Shown here: one piece after another, positions 35,683 to 46,300 of the stretch | Position numbering within the stretch: position 1 is the stretch's first letter | Layout of the letters: each line of letters starts with the position of its first letter | Origin: Ascidiaceihabitans sp039975415 | GTDB lineage: Bacteria; Pseudomonadota; Alphaproteobacteria; Rhodobacterales; Rhodobacteraceae | Assembly (NCBI RefSeq): GCF_039975415.1 | Contig: NZ_JBDWHD010000007.1 | Direction: 5' to 3' (one strand) | DNA length: 64,000 nt | Notes under the pieces: generated by a model | Database searches by the model: none | The model's input: only the letters and a program-made list of their open reading frames with translations | Told to the model about the DNA's origin: nothing | Program-made: the position numbers and the translations under genes

Positions 35683-36180
35683 TCAATGCTTGGTCCACCC
35701 TGACGGCCCTTTGGGCGCGTCGCTTGTGTTTTTCACCTCTTCGAAATCGCCATCTATGACGTCGCCGTCAACGACATCACCACGATTGTAGTGTGATCCG
35801 GGATTGGTGGTTTGAAAGGTGGAAAAACTGCTGACTTTAACGCGCTTGCGCAAAGCCTCGAACATAAAGGTGCGAAATTGCGGCACCATCAGCGAAAACC
35901 CGACTGCATCTGTGAAAAACCCCGGGGTCAAAAGCAAGGCGCCCGCAAACAGGATCATGGCGCCATGTACCAAAGGTTCTGTCGGGTCGCGCATTTCGTG
36001 AAAAGATCCCTGAAGCCGCGCCAATGTGGCCAAGCCTTGGGACCGCACAAAATATGTGCCTAAAATGGCCGTCACAATCACGATCAACAGCGTCCAAAGC
36101 GTGCCAATGGCCCCGCCAACTTGGATAAACAGAAAGATCTCGATCACCGGAACGGCAATAAAAGCGATTAACAGCCACAT
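35683..36180 (-). CDS. fxsA: FxsA family membrane protein
   Basis: A 165-residue FxsA-type inner-membrane protein. Two to three hydrophobic segments (about 2-20, 26-45 and 70-98), with family motifs IEIFLFIQVGGAIGTLWT and GALLLTPGFFTDAVGF, precede a cytosolic polar tail. E. coli FxsA relieves phage T7 exclusion by plasmid F; the normal role is not known. ATG 36180 (MWLLIAFIAVP) is the family start, and the long in-frame extension up to 36999 is antisense to the Tim44-like gene and rejected. Confidence 0.9.
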   Translation of the reverse strand: MWLLIAFIAVPVIEIFLFIQVGGAIGTLWTLLIVIVTAILGTYFVRSQGLATLARLQGSFHEMRDPTEPLVHGAMILFAGALLLTPGFFTDAVGFSLMVPQFRTFMFEALRKRVKVSSFSTFQTTNPGSHYNRGDVVDGDVIDGDFEEVKNTSDAPKGPSGWTKH

Positions 36181-36285
36181 CTGCGACACTCCTTCTTTGC
36201 CCGCACAGTGGACTTGCACGGGGTCAGCCCCTACATAAGACCGATCAACGCGTGTTTCCATGCTGTTCACTGACAAGAGGTTTTT

Positions 36286-36945
36286 ATGAATCAGCCCCTG
36301 ATCCAACTTTTGGTTTTGGCCGGCATTGCCGTGTTCCTTATCCTGCGCCTGCGCAATGTGCTTGGCACACGCGAAGGACATGAACATCCCCCCGCCGCCG
36401 CCCCCGCGTCCGAACGGACGTCGCGCCCTGAATTCGAGGTGATCGAAGGCGGTCCGGACTTGGACATCACCGACCATGTCGAAGAAGACAGCGATGCGGC
36501 CAAAGCCCTTTCTGAAATGAAGCGTCTTGAGCAGTCTTTCTTCGTAGGTGATTTCATCGGAGGTGCCCGCGGCGCATACGAGATGATCGTTATGGGGTAT
36601 GAAAACGGCGATCTTGCCGAAATTCAGCCATTCCTGTCCGAAGAAATCTACGAAAGCTTTGTGGAAGGCGTCGCCGCGCGTGAAGACCAAGGTTTGACAA
36701 TCGAGGCCAACTTTATCGGCGTGCGCGAAATGAAGCTGGTGAACGCCACGTTGGACAAAGATACCAACGAAGGCGAAATCACGATCCGGTTTGTGTCCGA
36801 AATGACGTCTGCCGTGCGTGACCGTGGTGGCGATATCGTGGAAGGCAGCCTGACGGACGTCAAAAAACAAAAAGACACTTGGTCCTTTGCGCGGATCATG
36901 GGTGCGGATGATCCAAATTGGTTGCTCGTTTCTACAGACGCTTAA
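36286..36945 (+). CDS. Tim44/TimA-like domain protein
   Basis: A 219-residue protein with an N-terminal membrane anchor (about 7-23), a Pro/Ala/Glu-rich linker and a C-terminal Tim44-like domain (about 75-215; FFVGDFIGGARGAYEMIV, VREMKLVNATLD, ITIRFVSEMTSAVRD). In mitochondria Tim44 links the import motor; the bacterial TimA is a membrane-linked protein of unclear role. It is divergent from fxsA and overlaps mltA, giving a conserved alphaproteobacterial order fxsA/tim44-mltA-smr next to secB. Confidence 0.88.
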   Translation: MNQPLIQLLVLAGIAVFLILRLRNVLGTREGHEHPPAAAPASERTSRPEFEVIEGGPDLDITDHVEEDSDAAKALSEMKRLEQSFFVGDFIGGARGAYEMIVMGYENGDLAEIQPFLSEEIYESFVEGVAAREDQGLTIEANFIGVREMKLVNATLDKDTNEGEITIRFVSEMTSAVRDRGGDIVEGSLTDVKKQKDTWSFARIMGADDPNWLLVSTDA

Positions 36946-37976
36946 ACTATGTGCTGGCCTCGGTCTGCGTTGCGGTGGTCGCGATGACCCAACCCGCATC
37001 CGCCGAGGTCACATATTCTGTTTTATCTTATGATGATCTGGACGGTTGGGAGGTCGACGACCACGCCGCCGCCCTGACCGTTTTCCAAAACACGTGTATG
37101 GACATGGACGATCCGGACTGGACCGCCCTTTGCGCCTATGCCACGCAACAACCTGATGCCAAGGCGTTCTTTGAACTGTTCTTTCGCCCCGTTCAAATTG
37201 ATGACGGTCAGGACGCGCTGTTTACCGGTTATTTTGAACCTGAACTTGACGGCAATCGTACCCGCACCAGCAGATACCGGTATCCCGTCTATGCCATGCC
37301 GCCTGAAGCCCGTCGCATTCGCCCTTGGCTGACGCGCCGCGATATTCTGGGCACCGACGTTATGCGGGGCCGTGGGTTGGAAATTGCATGGGTTGATGAC
37401 CCTGTTGAGCTGTTCTTTCTGCAAATCCAGGGGTCCGGTCGTATCCGGTTGCCCAGTGGGGAATTCATTCGCGTTGGGTATTCCGGCGCAAACGGCCACT
37501 TGTACCGGTCCATCGGGCAGGAACTTGTGCGCCGCAAAGTCTACGCCGCACATCAGGTCAGTGCGCAAGTCATCAAAAACTGGGTGCGTCGCAATCCGGT
37601 AGACGGGCGTGAATTGTTGTATCACAACCCCTCTTACGTGTTCTTCCGCGAGGTCAGTGAAGTGCCCGCGCACAAAGGGCCGTTGGGGGCGATGAACCGG
37701 TCCATCACAACGATGCGGTCTGTTGCGGTTGATCCTGCTTTTGTGTCTTTGGGGTCTCCTGTGTGGATCGAAAAAGACGGGAAACAGCCGTTGCGCCGTT
37801 TGATGATCGCACAAGACACCGGATCGGCCATCAAAGGTGCGCAGCGCGCCGATGTGTTCTTTGGAACGGGCGACAAAGCGGGTCGCGCGGCGGGACGATT
37901 GCGTGATCCGGGTCGTTTGATTGTGTTGATGCCTATTCAACGGGCCTATGCGTTGCTGCCCGAGGACGCATCATGA
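36918..37976 (+). CDS. mltA: Membrane-bound lytic murein transglycosylase A
   Basis: A 352-residue MltA that cleaves glycan strands to 1,6-anhydroMurNAc ends. A signal peptide (basic start, hydrophobic core, cleavage near QPASA) is followed by the MltA domain (FTGYFEPELDG, LQIQGSGRIRLP) and a 3D domain (AQDTGSAIKGAQRADVFFGTG) with the catalytic Asp region. The start is TTG 36918, 28 bp inside the end of the Tim44-like gene; no ATG gives a complete signal peptide. It lacks the lipobox of E. coli MltA. It overlaps the smr gene by 4 bp. Confidence 0.92.
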   Translation: MVARFYRRLNYVLASVCVAVVAMTQPASAEVTYSVLSYDDLDGWEVDDHAAALTVFQNTCMDMDDPDWTALCAYATQQPDAKAFFELFFRPVQIDDGQDALFTGYFEPELDGNRTRTSRYRYPVYAMPPEARRIRPWLTRRDILGTDVMRGRGLEIAWVDDPVELFFLQIQGSGRIRLPSGEFIRVGYSGANGHLYRSIGQELVRRKVYAAHQVSAQVIKNWVRRNPVDGRELLYHNPSYVFFREVSEVPAHKGPLGAMNRSITTMRSVAVDPAFVSLGSPVWIEKDGKQPLRRLMIAQDTGSAIKGAQRADVFFGTGDKAGRAAGRLRDPGRLIVLMPIQRAYALLPEDAS

Positions 37977-38557
37977 GCCGCAAGCTACGTCCCGATGAGC
38001 TTGATCTGTGGCGCAAAGTGGCGGAACGCACTGAACGGCTTGATCTGGGGTTTAGACCCGAATCCGTCGGATTAGAGCCACAAGTGATCACGGCCCCCAA
38101 GCGTAAAAAGTTGATTGAAACGCTGGTGCAGCGGGATCGCTCCAAATCACAACCTTCAACACGCGTGATCCGGCAGCCATCGGTGTCTGACGATTTGCGC
38201 AGTGCCCCATTGCAGATGGACCGCAAAGCGTTCGACCAGATGAAACGCGGCAAAATTCGCCCAGAGGGTCGCATTGATTTGCATGGAATGACGCTGGACC
38301 GTGCGCACCCTGCGTTGACGCGGTTCATTCTTTCTGCCCACTCATCTGGCAAGCGCTTGGTCTTGGTGATCACTGGCAAAGGGAAATCGCGCGATGACGG
38401 TGGGCCTATTCCTGTCCGTTTTGGCGTGTTGCGACATCAGGTTCCGCAATGGCTGGGCATGCAGCCGCTGTCTTCTGCGGTGATGCAAATCACCCAAGCC
38501 CACGATAGACATGGCGGTGGCGGTGCATATTACGTTTATCTTCGAAAGCCGCGTTAA
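37973..38557 (+). CDS. Smr-domain protein
   Basis: A 194-residue protein whose C-terminal half (about 95-192) is an Smr domain, with DLHGMTLDRAHPALTRFI and VITGKGKS, the DLHG and TGKG hallmarks of this predicted nuclease fold. The N-terminal half is basic, with DELDLWRKVAERTERL typical of bacterial Smr-only proteins. Bacterial homologues cleave mRNA at stalled ribosomes (SmrB); whether this one does is inference. Coupled to mltA and convergent with the MFS gene. Confidence 0.9.
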   Translation: MSRKLRPDELDLWRKVAERTERLDLGFRPESVGLEPQVITAPKRKKLIETLVQRDRSKSQPSTRVIRQPSVSDDLRSAPLQMDRKAFDQMKRGKIRPEGRIDLHGMTLDRAHPALTRFILSAHSSGKRLVLVITGKGKSRDDGGPIPVRFGVLRHQVPQWLGMQPLSSAVMQITQAHDRHGGGGAYYVYLRKPR

Positions 38558-39771
38558 GTCAGGGCTGGGCTATAGCGCTTGATCCCGATCCAGATCAGGA
38601 TGGACGCCGCCACAAAATATACTGCGATTGCGATAAATTGTGTTTCCAAGCCAATGCCAAGGTCGATCAGAATTCCCGTGATCCCCGGCCCGATGGCAGA
38701 CCCCAAAACCATAACAGCGGCGGCCAAAGCCTTGATGCTGCCGATGTATTTGGTGCCGTAGAATTCTGCCCAGAACGCCGCAGGCAACGTGGCCCCTGCC
38801 CCCGCAGTCAGGGCCAAAAAGACGAACCCCAACATCAACAGCATCAAGCTTTGACTAAAGGCAAAGCACAAAAAAGCCGCGACCATCGGAATTTGAAAAA
38901 ATGGCATCAAGCGCGCGGTGCCCCATTTGTCCAAGCCCCAACCTGACGCCCCCATCGCGATGATGGATACGATTGTGTAGATCGGGAATAACTTGACCAG
39001 AGACAGGTGGCTGAGGCCTTTGATCTCTGCAAAATGAACCTGCAAGAAAAAGAACGCGGTGTTGAATGCAGAGGGCCCCAAAAGCGCAGGGATCATCAGC
39101 CAAAACAACGGGTGAACCAAAGTATCTTTCCGCGTCCAGTTCAGGCCCCCCATCCCAAGTTTCGGACTTTCATGTGCCATGGATTGCGGGGTTCGTTCCT
39201 TTGTAAGCAGCATCAAAAGAACAGGAATACCTGCAAGGCTGATGGCCGCGGCGACACCCCAAAGCACACGCCAATCCACAATGGCCAAAAGGGCAACAAA
39301 GGCGATGGGCAGAACGGCTTCGCCAAATTTGAACCCAAGCCCCGCGATGGACAGCGCGCGCCCCCGTGTCGCCACAAACCAGCGCGCCATGGCGACGACG
39401 GCGATGTGACTTAGCATGCCTTGCCCCGTAAACCGCAACGCGAATATCACAATCGGCAATGCCCAAACGTAAGGGTTCAGTGCCATCATCACACAGGCCA
39501 ATGATAATGCCGCCAACACGAAGGCGCCCAAACTTCGGACGCGAAAATGGTCCACCAAACCGCCAGCCCAAATCATGATGATGGCGGATGCGGTTGTGCC
39601 AAGAGAATACAATCCGCCCCATTCGCCGTGGCTTAGGTCAAACGAAAGGCGGATGTCAGCGGCGAACAGTGAAATGAAAAACGTCTGTCCGAAAGACGAA
39701 AGCAACGTCAGCAATGCCCCGGCAGATAGCCAAGGTGCATTAAGCTTTAGAAACCCGGATGTGGTTGTCAC
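38554..39771 (-). CDS. MFS transporter
   Basis: A 405-residue major facilitator with about 12 hydrophobic segments. The loop 2-3 motif region is GGLVDHFRVRSLGAF and loop 8-9 has GWGLDKWGTARLM. The fold is clear but the substrate is not; monocarboxylate/oxalate-type antiporters share the overall look. It directly follows the lipoprotein hydrolase gene with no intergenic base, so they are probably cotranscribed. Confidence 0.88.
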   Translation of the reverse strand: MTTTSGFLKLNAPWLSAGALLTLLSSFGQTFFISLFAADIRLSFDLSHGEWGGLYSLGTTASAIIMIWAGGLVDHFRVRSLGAFVLAALSLACVMMALNPYVWALPIVIFALRFTGQGMLSHIAVVAMARWFVATRGRALSIAGLGFKFGEAVLPIAFVALLAIVDWRVLWGVAAAISLAGIPVLLMLLTKERTPQSMAHESPKLGMGGLNWTRKDTLVHPLFWLMIPALLGPSAFNTAFFFLQVHFAEIKGLSHLSLVKLFPIYTIVSIIAMGASGWGLDKWGTARLMPFFQIPMVAAFLCFAFSQSLMLLMLGFVFLALTAGAGATLPAAFWAEFYGTKYIGSIKALAAAVMVLGSAIGPGITGILIDLGIGLETQFIAIAVYFVAASILIWIGIKRYSPALT

Positions 39772-40872
39772 TTATCTTTCGCCTGCGGGCATGATCACGA
39801 CTTGCGTGGCGTTTCGCAAGACGCGTCTGTAGCCCGGCAAGCCACCCACAGATCCCGCGTGCCCCTGAAGAAACTCTTGATCGAACCGTTGTGGCGATTT
39901 CAGCAACGCGATCAAAGCAGGTGAATTGCCTGCAACAAAATGATTGCCTGAACTGCGATCTTCAAAGGCGCTGACGTCTACGAAGTTGATGGGGTAATCC
40001 GCAAAAACATCAATATCCTCAATGTTGCCAAGCCGTTGATCTTCCCATCTTAGTCCGGCAGATAACTTCAGCAAAACGTCCCGTGTTGAGGTGAATACGA
40101 TAAATGGTTCAGGTAGGGATTTGAATGATCTGATCTGGGACAAAAACACATCGGCGTTGATATCTGGCGAAATCAACATCACCCCGGACACGTGTTGCTT
40201 GCTCCAGCCTGGAGTTTTGATTTCGATCTGACGTAGGGCTTCCATCACCAAACGACCACCCATCGAATGAGCCACAAGGAAGATCTTTTTCGCACCGCTT
40301 GCCTGAATGTTGTCGATCAGCTCTAGCAAGCCGTCCCGCGCAAATAAGGTGCTGTCGGCGTCATATTCATACCCCAGCGGATGGCCGCGACTGGGCCATG
40401 CATAGGTTGCCATAGGTCCCGGCAAATCGAGGTCATGTGACAACTGGGCGATGCGAAACGCCGTATCTGCGAAGCTGTTGTTGAACCCGTGCACATAGAT
40501 TGTCACCTCGTCCTGAGGCAGGCCATCAGCCTGAATGTCTTTGCGAAGGGTGCTTCTGAACGCAGTTGGCGTGGCAAACAATTTCTGGTCGGCGATTGTG
40601 AAATCTCGCATCGGGTTCGGCTTGTCCAAGCCGTCTGAAATTGTGCCGGGGGTGCGTTGTGGGGGAATTGAAACTTGCAGCTGCAAAAGACTTAGGCTTG
40701 ATCGTTCGATCCCGAACAGCCCTTCTGACCCTTGTTTACGTGTTGTTCCGACAAATACCGTCTTGTTTGTGCCCACCGACAATGCGGATGGCACAATTGG
40801 GGCGGCTGTTCTGTTCGAACATCCAGCTACAACAAAAACCAAGCATAAAACGATCCAACGCATCACAGTCAT
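39772..40872 (-). CDS. Lipoprotein alpha/beta hydrolase (DUF900 type)
   Basis: A 366-residue alpha/beta hydrolase of the DUF900 group. The N-terminal hydrophobic run ends in a lipobox (VVAGC, Cys17 from this start), predicting a lipoprotein. VYVHGFNNSF-like oxyanion region (IYVHGFNNSF) and the nucleophile elbow VAHSMGGRLV are visible. Possible lipase or esterase; substrate unknown. ATG 40872 or 40863 both keep the signal peptide. Upstream lies a 97 bp gap with a short direct repeat. Confidence 0.87.
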   Translation of the reverse strand: MTVMRWIVLCLVFVVAGCSNRTAAPIVPSALSVGTNKTVFVGTTRKQGSEGLFGIERSSLSLLQLQVSIPPQRTPGTISDGLDKPNPMRDFTIADQKLFATPTAFRSTLRKDIQADGLPQDEVTIYVHGFNNSFADTAFRIAQLSHDLDLPGPMATYAWPSRGHPLGYEYDADSTLFARDGLLELIDNIQASGAKKIFLVAHSMGGRLVMEALRQIEIKTPGWSKQHVSGVMLISPDINADVFLSQIRSFKSLPEPFIVFTSTRDVLLKLSAGLRWEDQRLGNIEDIDVFADYPINFVDVSAFEDRSSGNHFVAGNSPALIALLKSPQRFDQEFLQGHAGSVGGLPGYRRVLRNATQVVIMPAGER

Positions 40873-40934
40873 CCAAAACCCTGTCGTCTATGGGTAACGG
40901 ACAACTGCTTTTTTAGCTAGGCGCAAAACTGCCC

Positions 40935-40958
40935 CGTGCGTGTGCCTCGTGCGTGTGC
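40935..40958. repeat. Short tandem repeat upstream of the lipoprotein hydrolase
   Basis: Two copies of CGTGCGTGTGC at 40935-40945 and 40948-40958, 13 bp apart, between the hslU stop and the lipoprotein hydrolase start. It could be an operator pair, or simple sequence. Confidence 0.4.
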
Positions 40959-40969
40959 TTGATATGTGC

Positions 40970-42277
40970 CTAAAGGACGTAGCGGCTTAGGTCCGTTGAT
41001 TGCGCCAGCGTGCCAAGGTTCTTGTCTACGAACTCCGCGTTCACGATCACGCCTTCACCACTGCGATCTGGGGCTGCGAAGGAAAGCTCTTCAAAGACCC
41101 GTTCCATCACGGTGTACAGGCGACGCGCACCGATGTTTTCAACAGATTGGTTCACCTCTGCGGCGATCTTGGCCAATGCCGCGATCCCGTCCTGTTCAAA
41201 GGTAACGGTGACATCTTCGGTGCCCATTAGCGCGGTGTATTGCAGGGTCAGCGCGTTGTCAGTTTCTGTCAGGATGCGCACAAAGTCGTCTTCGGTGAGT
41301 GCACGCAATTCGACGCGAATAGGCAGACGGCCTTGCAGTTCGGGAAGTAAATCGGAGGGCTTGGCGATGTGAAATGCACCTGAGGCGATGAACAAAATGT
41401 GGTCGGTTTTGACGGGCCCGTGTTTCGTGCTGACCACTGTGCCTTCGATCAAAGGCAGCAAGTCGCGCTGGACACCTTCGCGGCTGACATCACCGCCGCG
41501 CGCATCAGAGCGGGCGCAGACCTTGTCGATTTCATCCAGAAAGACGATGCCGTTTTGCTCGACTGCTTCAAGTGCTGCACGGTTCACCGTTTCTTCATCC
41601 AGAAGCTTGTCAGCTTCTTCACCAATCAACACCTCATAGCTTTCGGCGACGGTCATCTTCTTGCGCGTTGTGCGGTTGCCCATCGCTTTTCCAAAGATGT
41701 CGCCCAGATTCATCATGCCCATGTTGGCGCCGGGTTGGCCTGGAATTTCCATAGTTGGAAACGGGCTGGATGTGTCTGCCACATCCAGTTCGATCATCGT
41801 GTCATCCAATTCGCCGGATTTCAGTTTCTTACGGAACATATCACGGGTGCCCTCGCGGGCTTCTGATCCAGCGATGGCATCGATCACCCGTTCTTCGGCG
41901 GCATGGCGCGCGTTGGCTTTCACGTCTTCGCGCATTTGGTCGCGGACCATTGCGATGGCGCCATCAACCAGATCACGAACGATTTGTTCCACGTCACGGC
42001 CTACATAACCCACTTCGGTGAATTTTGTGGCTTCGACTTTCAGAAACGGTGCCTTGGCCAATTTGGCAAGGCGGCGGCTGATTTCGGTTTTGCCGACGCC
42101 CGTTGGCCCGATCATAAGGATGTTTTTTGGATAGACTTCATCGCGCAGATCATCCGGCAATTGCTTGCGACGCCAGCGGTTGCGCAGGGCCACAGCCACA
42201 GCGCGTTTCGCGTCGTTTTGACCGATGATGAAACGATCCAGTTCGGAAACGATTTCGCGGGGGGTCAGGTCGGTCAT
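40970..42277 (-). CDS. hslU: ATP-dependent protease ATPase subunit HslU
   Basis: A 435-residue AAA+ unfoldase that feeds HslV. The Walker A GPTGVGKTEISRRLA (about 57-72), Walker B VFLDEIDKVC and sensor-2 region IGARRLYTVMER are clear; the I-domain lies between. The C-terminus ends LSRYVL, the hydrophobic tail that docks into HslV. It overlaps hslV by 4 bp and is translated from the same message. Confidence 0.97.
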   Translation of the reverse strand: MTDLTPREIVSELDRFIIGQNDAKRAVAVALRNRWRRKQLPDDLRDEVYPKNILMIGPTGVGKTEISRRLAKLAKAPFLKVEATKFTEVGYVGRDVEQIVRDLVDGAIAMVRDQMREDVKANARHAAEERVIDAIAGSEAREGTRDMFRKKLKSGELDDTMIELDVADTSSPFPTMEIPGQPGANMGMMNLGDIFGKAMGNRTTRKKMTVAESYEVLIGEEADKLLDEETVNRAALEAVEQNGIVFLDEIDKVCARSDARGGDVSREGVQRDLLPLIEGTVVSTKHGPVKTDHILFIASGAFHIAKPSDLLPELQGRLPIRVELRALTEDDFVRILTETDNALTLQYTALMGTEDVTVTFEQDGIAALAKIAAEVNQSVENIGARRLYTVMERVFEELSFAAPDRSGEGVIVNAEFVDKNLGTLAQSTDLSRYVL

Positions 42278-42825
42278 ATGCTTTCCACCGTCAGATTGCC
42301 GTTTGTGTAAACGCAGATATCTGCGGCGATGGCCATAGCGCCACGGGCCACTTGTTCTGCAGATTTGTCGCTGTCCATCATGCCGCGGGCAGCCGCGAGG
42401 GCAAAGTTGCCCCCCGATCCGATGGCGGCCACGTTGTGTTCGGGTTCCAGAACATCGCCAGCGCCGGTGATGACCAACAGTTCTTTGCCATCGGTGACGA
42501 TCAACATGGCTTCCAGCTTTTGCAAATACTTGTCGGTGCGCCAGTCCTTGGCCAGTTCCACCGATGCGCGGGCAAGCTGACCAGGGGTCGCTTCCAGCTT
42601 TGTTTCCAGACGTTCCAACAGCGTAAAAGCGTCGGCGGTTGAACCCGCAAAGCCTGCCACGACATCAAATCCACCCGGTGACAGGCGGCGCACCTTTCGT
42701 GCCGTGCCTTTGATAACTGTTTGCCCCAAGGACACTTGCCCGTCGCCTGCGATGACCACTTTGCCATCTTTCTTGACGCCGATGATGGTCGTGCCGTGCC
42801 AGCCCGGGAATGTATCGTCTGCCAT
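42274..42825 (-). CDS. hslV: ATP-dependent protease peptidase subunit HslV
   Basis: A 183-residue proteasome-like peptidase. The catalytic Thr is in WHGTTIIGV, where processing before the Thr exposes it; GDGQVSLG and the Lys of the active site follow. First gene of hslVU. A hairpin terminator for trxA lies upstream on the same strand. Confidence 0.97.
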   Translation of the reverse strand: MADDTFPGWHGTTIIGVKKDGKVVIAGDGQVSLGQTVIKGTARKVRRLSPGGFDVVAGFAGSTADAFTLLERLETKLEATPGQLARASVELAKDWRTDKYLQKLEAMLIVTDGKELLVITGAGDVLEPEHNVAAIGSGGNFALAAARGMMDSDKSAEQVARGAMAIAADICVYTNGNLTVESI

Positions 42826-42892
42826 ATCCGTCTCCGTCTTGATTGAAACCTATATGGCGGCCCTGATCAGATCAGACAAGCGTCGTGCGCCA

Positions 42893-42922
42893 AAAGAAAA
42901 GCGCCCCGAATTGGGACGCTTT
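42893..42922 (-). terminator. Intrinsic terminator downstream of trxA
   Basis: On the minus strand AAAGCGTCCC pairs with GGGGCGCTTT (one mismatch) around a short AATTC loop, followed by TCTTTT. It separates the addBA-trxA operon from hslVU. Confidence 0.7.
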
Positions 42923-42948
42923 GATACATTGCACAGGTGTGAACGGGT

Positions 42949-43269
42949 TTAGATCGAATCTTCGATCCATTTTTGCAGGGACGCTTTCGGTTTTGCGCCT
43001 GCCATGTTGGACACGACCTGACCGTCTTTGAAGACAAACAACGCAGGAATGCCGCGCACACCCAGTTGGGCGGGTGAATTTGGGTTTTCATCCACGTTCA
43101 CTTTAACGATCTTCACTTTGCCGGCCATCTCGTCGGACAGCTCTTCAAGCGCTGGGCCAATAGATTTGCACGGGCCGCACCATTCTGCCCAGAAGTCGAC
43201 AACGACGGGGATGTCAGAGTTTTTGACTTCGGCGTCAAATTGGTCGTCTGATACGGAAACTGTAGCCAT
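42949..43269 (-). CDS. trxA: Thioredoxin
   Basis: A 106-residue thioredoxin with the active site W-C31-G-P-C34, the cis-Pro loop RGIPALFVFKDG and the standard fold; cytosolic disulfide reductase. It follows addA by 38 bp on the same strand, a conserved alphaproteobacterial order, and ends the operon at a hairpin terminator. Confidence 0.97.
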   Translation of the reverse strand: MATVSVSDDQFDAEVKNSDIPVVVDFWAEWCGPCKSIGPALEELSDEMAGKVKIVKVNVDENPNSPAQLGVRGIPALFVFKDGQVVSNMAGAKPKASLQKWIEDSI

Positions 43270-43307
43270 TGGTTTTCTCCTGGCGGGATAAATTCTGAGT
43301 GCTGAAC

Positions 43308-46300
43308 CTAAGAAGCCAAGGTGCTTTCGTCAAGATATCCTGCGGATTTGGCGGCTTGAAACACAAGATCGTGTGGAAGTGACATATAGCTGGCTGTCTT
43401 TGTCCAAACGATGGCGGTCTCAATCTGGCGGTCGGGATAGATCACCGCCAAGGCTGCCGCATAAGCCCACATTTGACACAGGATGCCAGACGGGCACATC
43501 TGGGGCGTTGCTGGCACAGTTCCGTTGGATTTGAAATCGATTGCCGTGACTGTGTCGTCTGTCACGATCAACCGGTCGATCGCGCCATGAACGCGGCCTG
43601 CGGAAACGGGGGCTGTAACGGTGACTTCAGCCAAAGAGTTATCAAAGACAAAGCGAAGGGCAGGGTCGTTTAAAACTTTTTCAGCTTCCGACTTAGCCTG
43701 ATCTATCAAGGCATCTGGCAGAACATGCATATCTGAGGGGGGGTCGCCTTCGTGGTTCTCAAGGTGCCAGTGTATCAAGCTGCCATAGGCCATGGCCTGA
43801 TCTTCGGGCAAGCTATCCGCGCCGGGTAAGGCTTTTGGACCGACCAACCCAGATGGCGAAAGCGTTTCGGCGGTTGCAATGGGCGGTGGGGCTGCATGTT
43901 CAAAAAGCGGGTCTAAGCTGACGGTTTGGCTCTGTTTTGGCGGCAATGACACAAGCGCACCTTGCGTCCAGTCGCCGTGTTCAATGCGCTTGATTTGACC
44001 AAGGCCTGCGACATCCACATCGCCCCCACCACTGTGCATCATGGCGCCTTCAACTGTTTCATACCAGCTATTGCCGTCTTTGCCCAAGTCGCCGGCTGCC
44101 GCCACGATCAACCATTTTTCAGCACGGGTTAAGGCCACATAAAGCAGGCGCAATTGTTCGTTGCGTTGCGCATCTTTGATACCGTCAAGGGCGGCGCGCA
44201 TCGCTGCGGGTGCGTCTTTCTCTGATGCTTTCCAAACTGGCGTGCCTTGGACTTTGATAATCTCGTCGCGCACGGTTTCGGCGCGTTTTGCGGTGTCTGG
44301 CAAAATAACAATCGGGGCTTCCAAGCCCTTGGCGCCATGTACAGTCATGACCCTGATCTGGTCAGAGGCGCTGTCGATCTGGCGTTTGATGTCCAAATCA
44401 TCGGTTTTCATCCAAACCAGAAAACCGGTCAGGCTGGGGATCGCGTTTCGTTCAAATGCCAATGCTTGCGACAAAAGCGCATTGATGCCGTCCTCTGCTT
44501 CGACGCCAAGACGTGACAACAACAATCCGCGACCTGCATGGCGCGTTAGGATGCGTTCGATCAAATCATAGGGCCGCAAAAAGTCAGCATTGTTGCGCAA
44601 ATCCTCCAAGATAGAGACTGTTTTCGGATGATCCGCAGCCCTTTCCCGCAAGCGTTGCCAAAGCGGTTTGGATGTCCGCCCGTGCGCCAGAGTGAACAAT
44701 TCCTGTTCCGTCCAGCCAAACAAAGGCGACCGCAGTGCAGTGGCCAGCGCGAGGCTATCGTCTTGCGTGGCAAGAAAGGACAACAACGCGCCCAAATCAC
44801 GTACCGCCAATTCCGCGCCGACTTTCAAGCGGTCCGCTCCGGCGATTGGCAAATCATAGGCCTTACAGGCGCGAATGATTTCTGCGAACAAAGCTGACCG
44901 CCGCCGTACCAGAATTAGGAAATCCCCCGCCTTGATTCGACGACGGACAAAACGGCCTGACGTGTTGCCATCATCAGGGATGGTCTGGTCGCTTTCAATC
45001 ATGGTCTTGATCTGATGCGCAATTTGATCCGCCAGCAAAACAGAGTGATGGGTTTGCGCACGCCTGTCCACAGGGTCAAACCATTCACGGTCATCGGCTT
45101 CTTTGATGGTTTCGACCACTGGCCACAAATCGACACGCCCGGGCAAGGTATCTTTGAACGCGATATGTTGGCTGTCTTTGTCAAACCCGGCTTGCAGGCG
45201 TTGGTCAAAAGTTTGATCGACCAGACGCAATATCGCGCTGGAGGATCGGAAGGAATAATCCAAGGTGGTTTCTTGAAACGGGGCCGAGGCGTCACGGAAC
45301 TTTTGTTTGAACTCGGCCTGCATTCTATCAAATTCGCGCGGGTCGGCCCCTTGAAATGAATAGATCGATTGTTTTTTGTCCCCGACCACAAAAAGCGTCC
45401 GCGCCACATCGGTGCGCACCCCTTCGCCGGACGAAAATTCTTCTGCCAGCTTGCGGATCACATCCCATTGGTCGGGGCTGGTGTCTTGGGCTTCGTCCAC
45501 CAGAATATGGTCGATGCCCCCGTCGATGCGAAACAACACCCAAGCCGCCACTTTTTCGTCATTCAGCAACCCGCGAGCTTTCAAAATCAGGTCGTCGAAA
45601 TCAAGCCAGCCACGCAGCAATTTGGCGTGTTCGTACCGCGTGATGAAGGCCTTTGCGAAGGCATGTAACGCCTCGGCGCGATCGACAGCCAGAAGACTAA
45701 GCCGCATGTCGCGCGCACTTTCAACGCGCATCATCAAGTCTTCTGCAGCTGGCATCAGATGCGCGGCGGTGGCTTGAATGGCTTTGGTTGGGAACTTGCG
45801 AATTTTTGCTGTGAAGGGGTCAGCCGCTGTCGCACCTGTCAGAAAAACAGACTCTAATAGAGGAAGATCGCCGATGTCCCACTGAACAATGGACTGCAAT
45901 TTTTGTGCAGCAGTTCCATCTGTCTTGCTTGATGACGCCTGCAACAGAGGTACCAAATCGGCGATCAATTGTTGTTCGCTACCCAAAAAAGTCTGAGCTG
46001 CTAGCGAAGACGCATCAAGTGTCGGGCTTTGACCCATCAACGCCAAAAGATCACCACGCGTGATAGGCGCATCAAACGCAGATCGGTTGCGCACGATCTC
46101 TTGGGACAACCGTAGAAAATCTTCGCCCGTGTAATACCGTGCGATGTCGCGCACCAGATGGGCGTCGCGGCCACCTGCCATGTCGTCGACGATTTCCGCG
46201 CGCAGCATGTCCGCTGCACGGTCTTCGATTTCGGTAAACTGCGGGCTTACGTCTGCCTCTAGCGGGAAGCGGCGTAAAAGCGATGCGCAGAACGAATGGA

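Noticed and set aside
36181..36999. N-terminal extension of the fxsA frame
   Set aside because: It is antisense to the Tim44-like gene, and the family start is at 36180.
37023..37940. Long antisense open frame opposite mltA
   Set aside because: mltA is clear by motif and has a signal peptide; the antisense product is Arg/His-rich without a fold signature.
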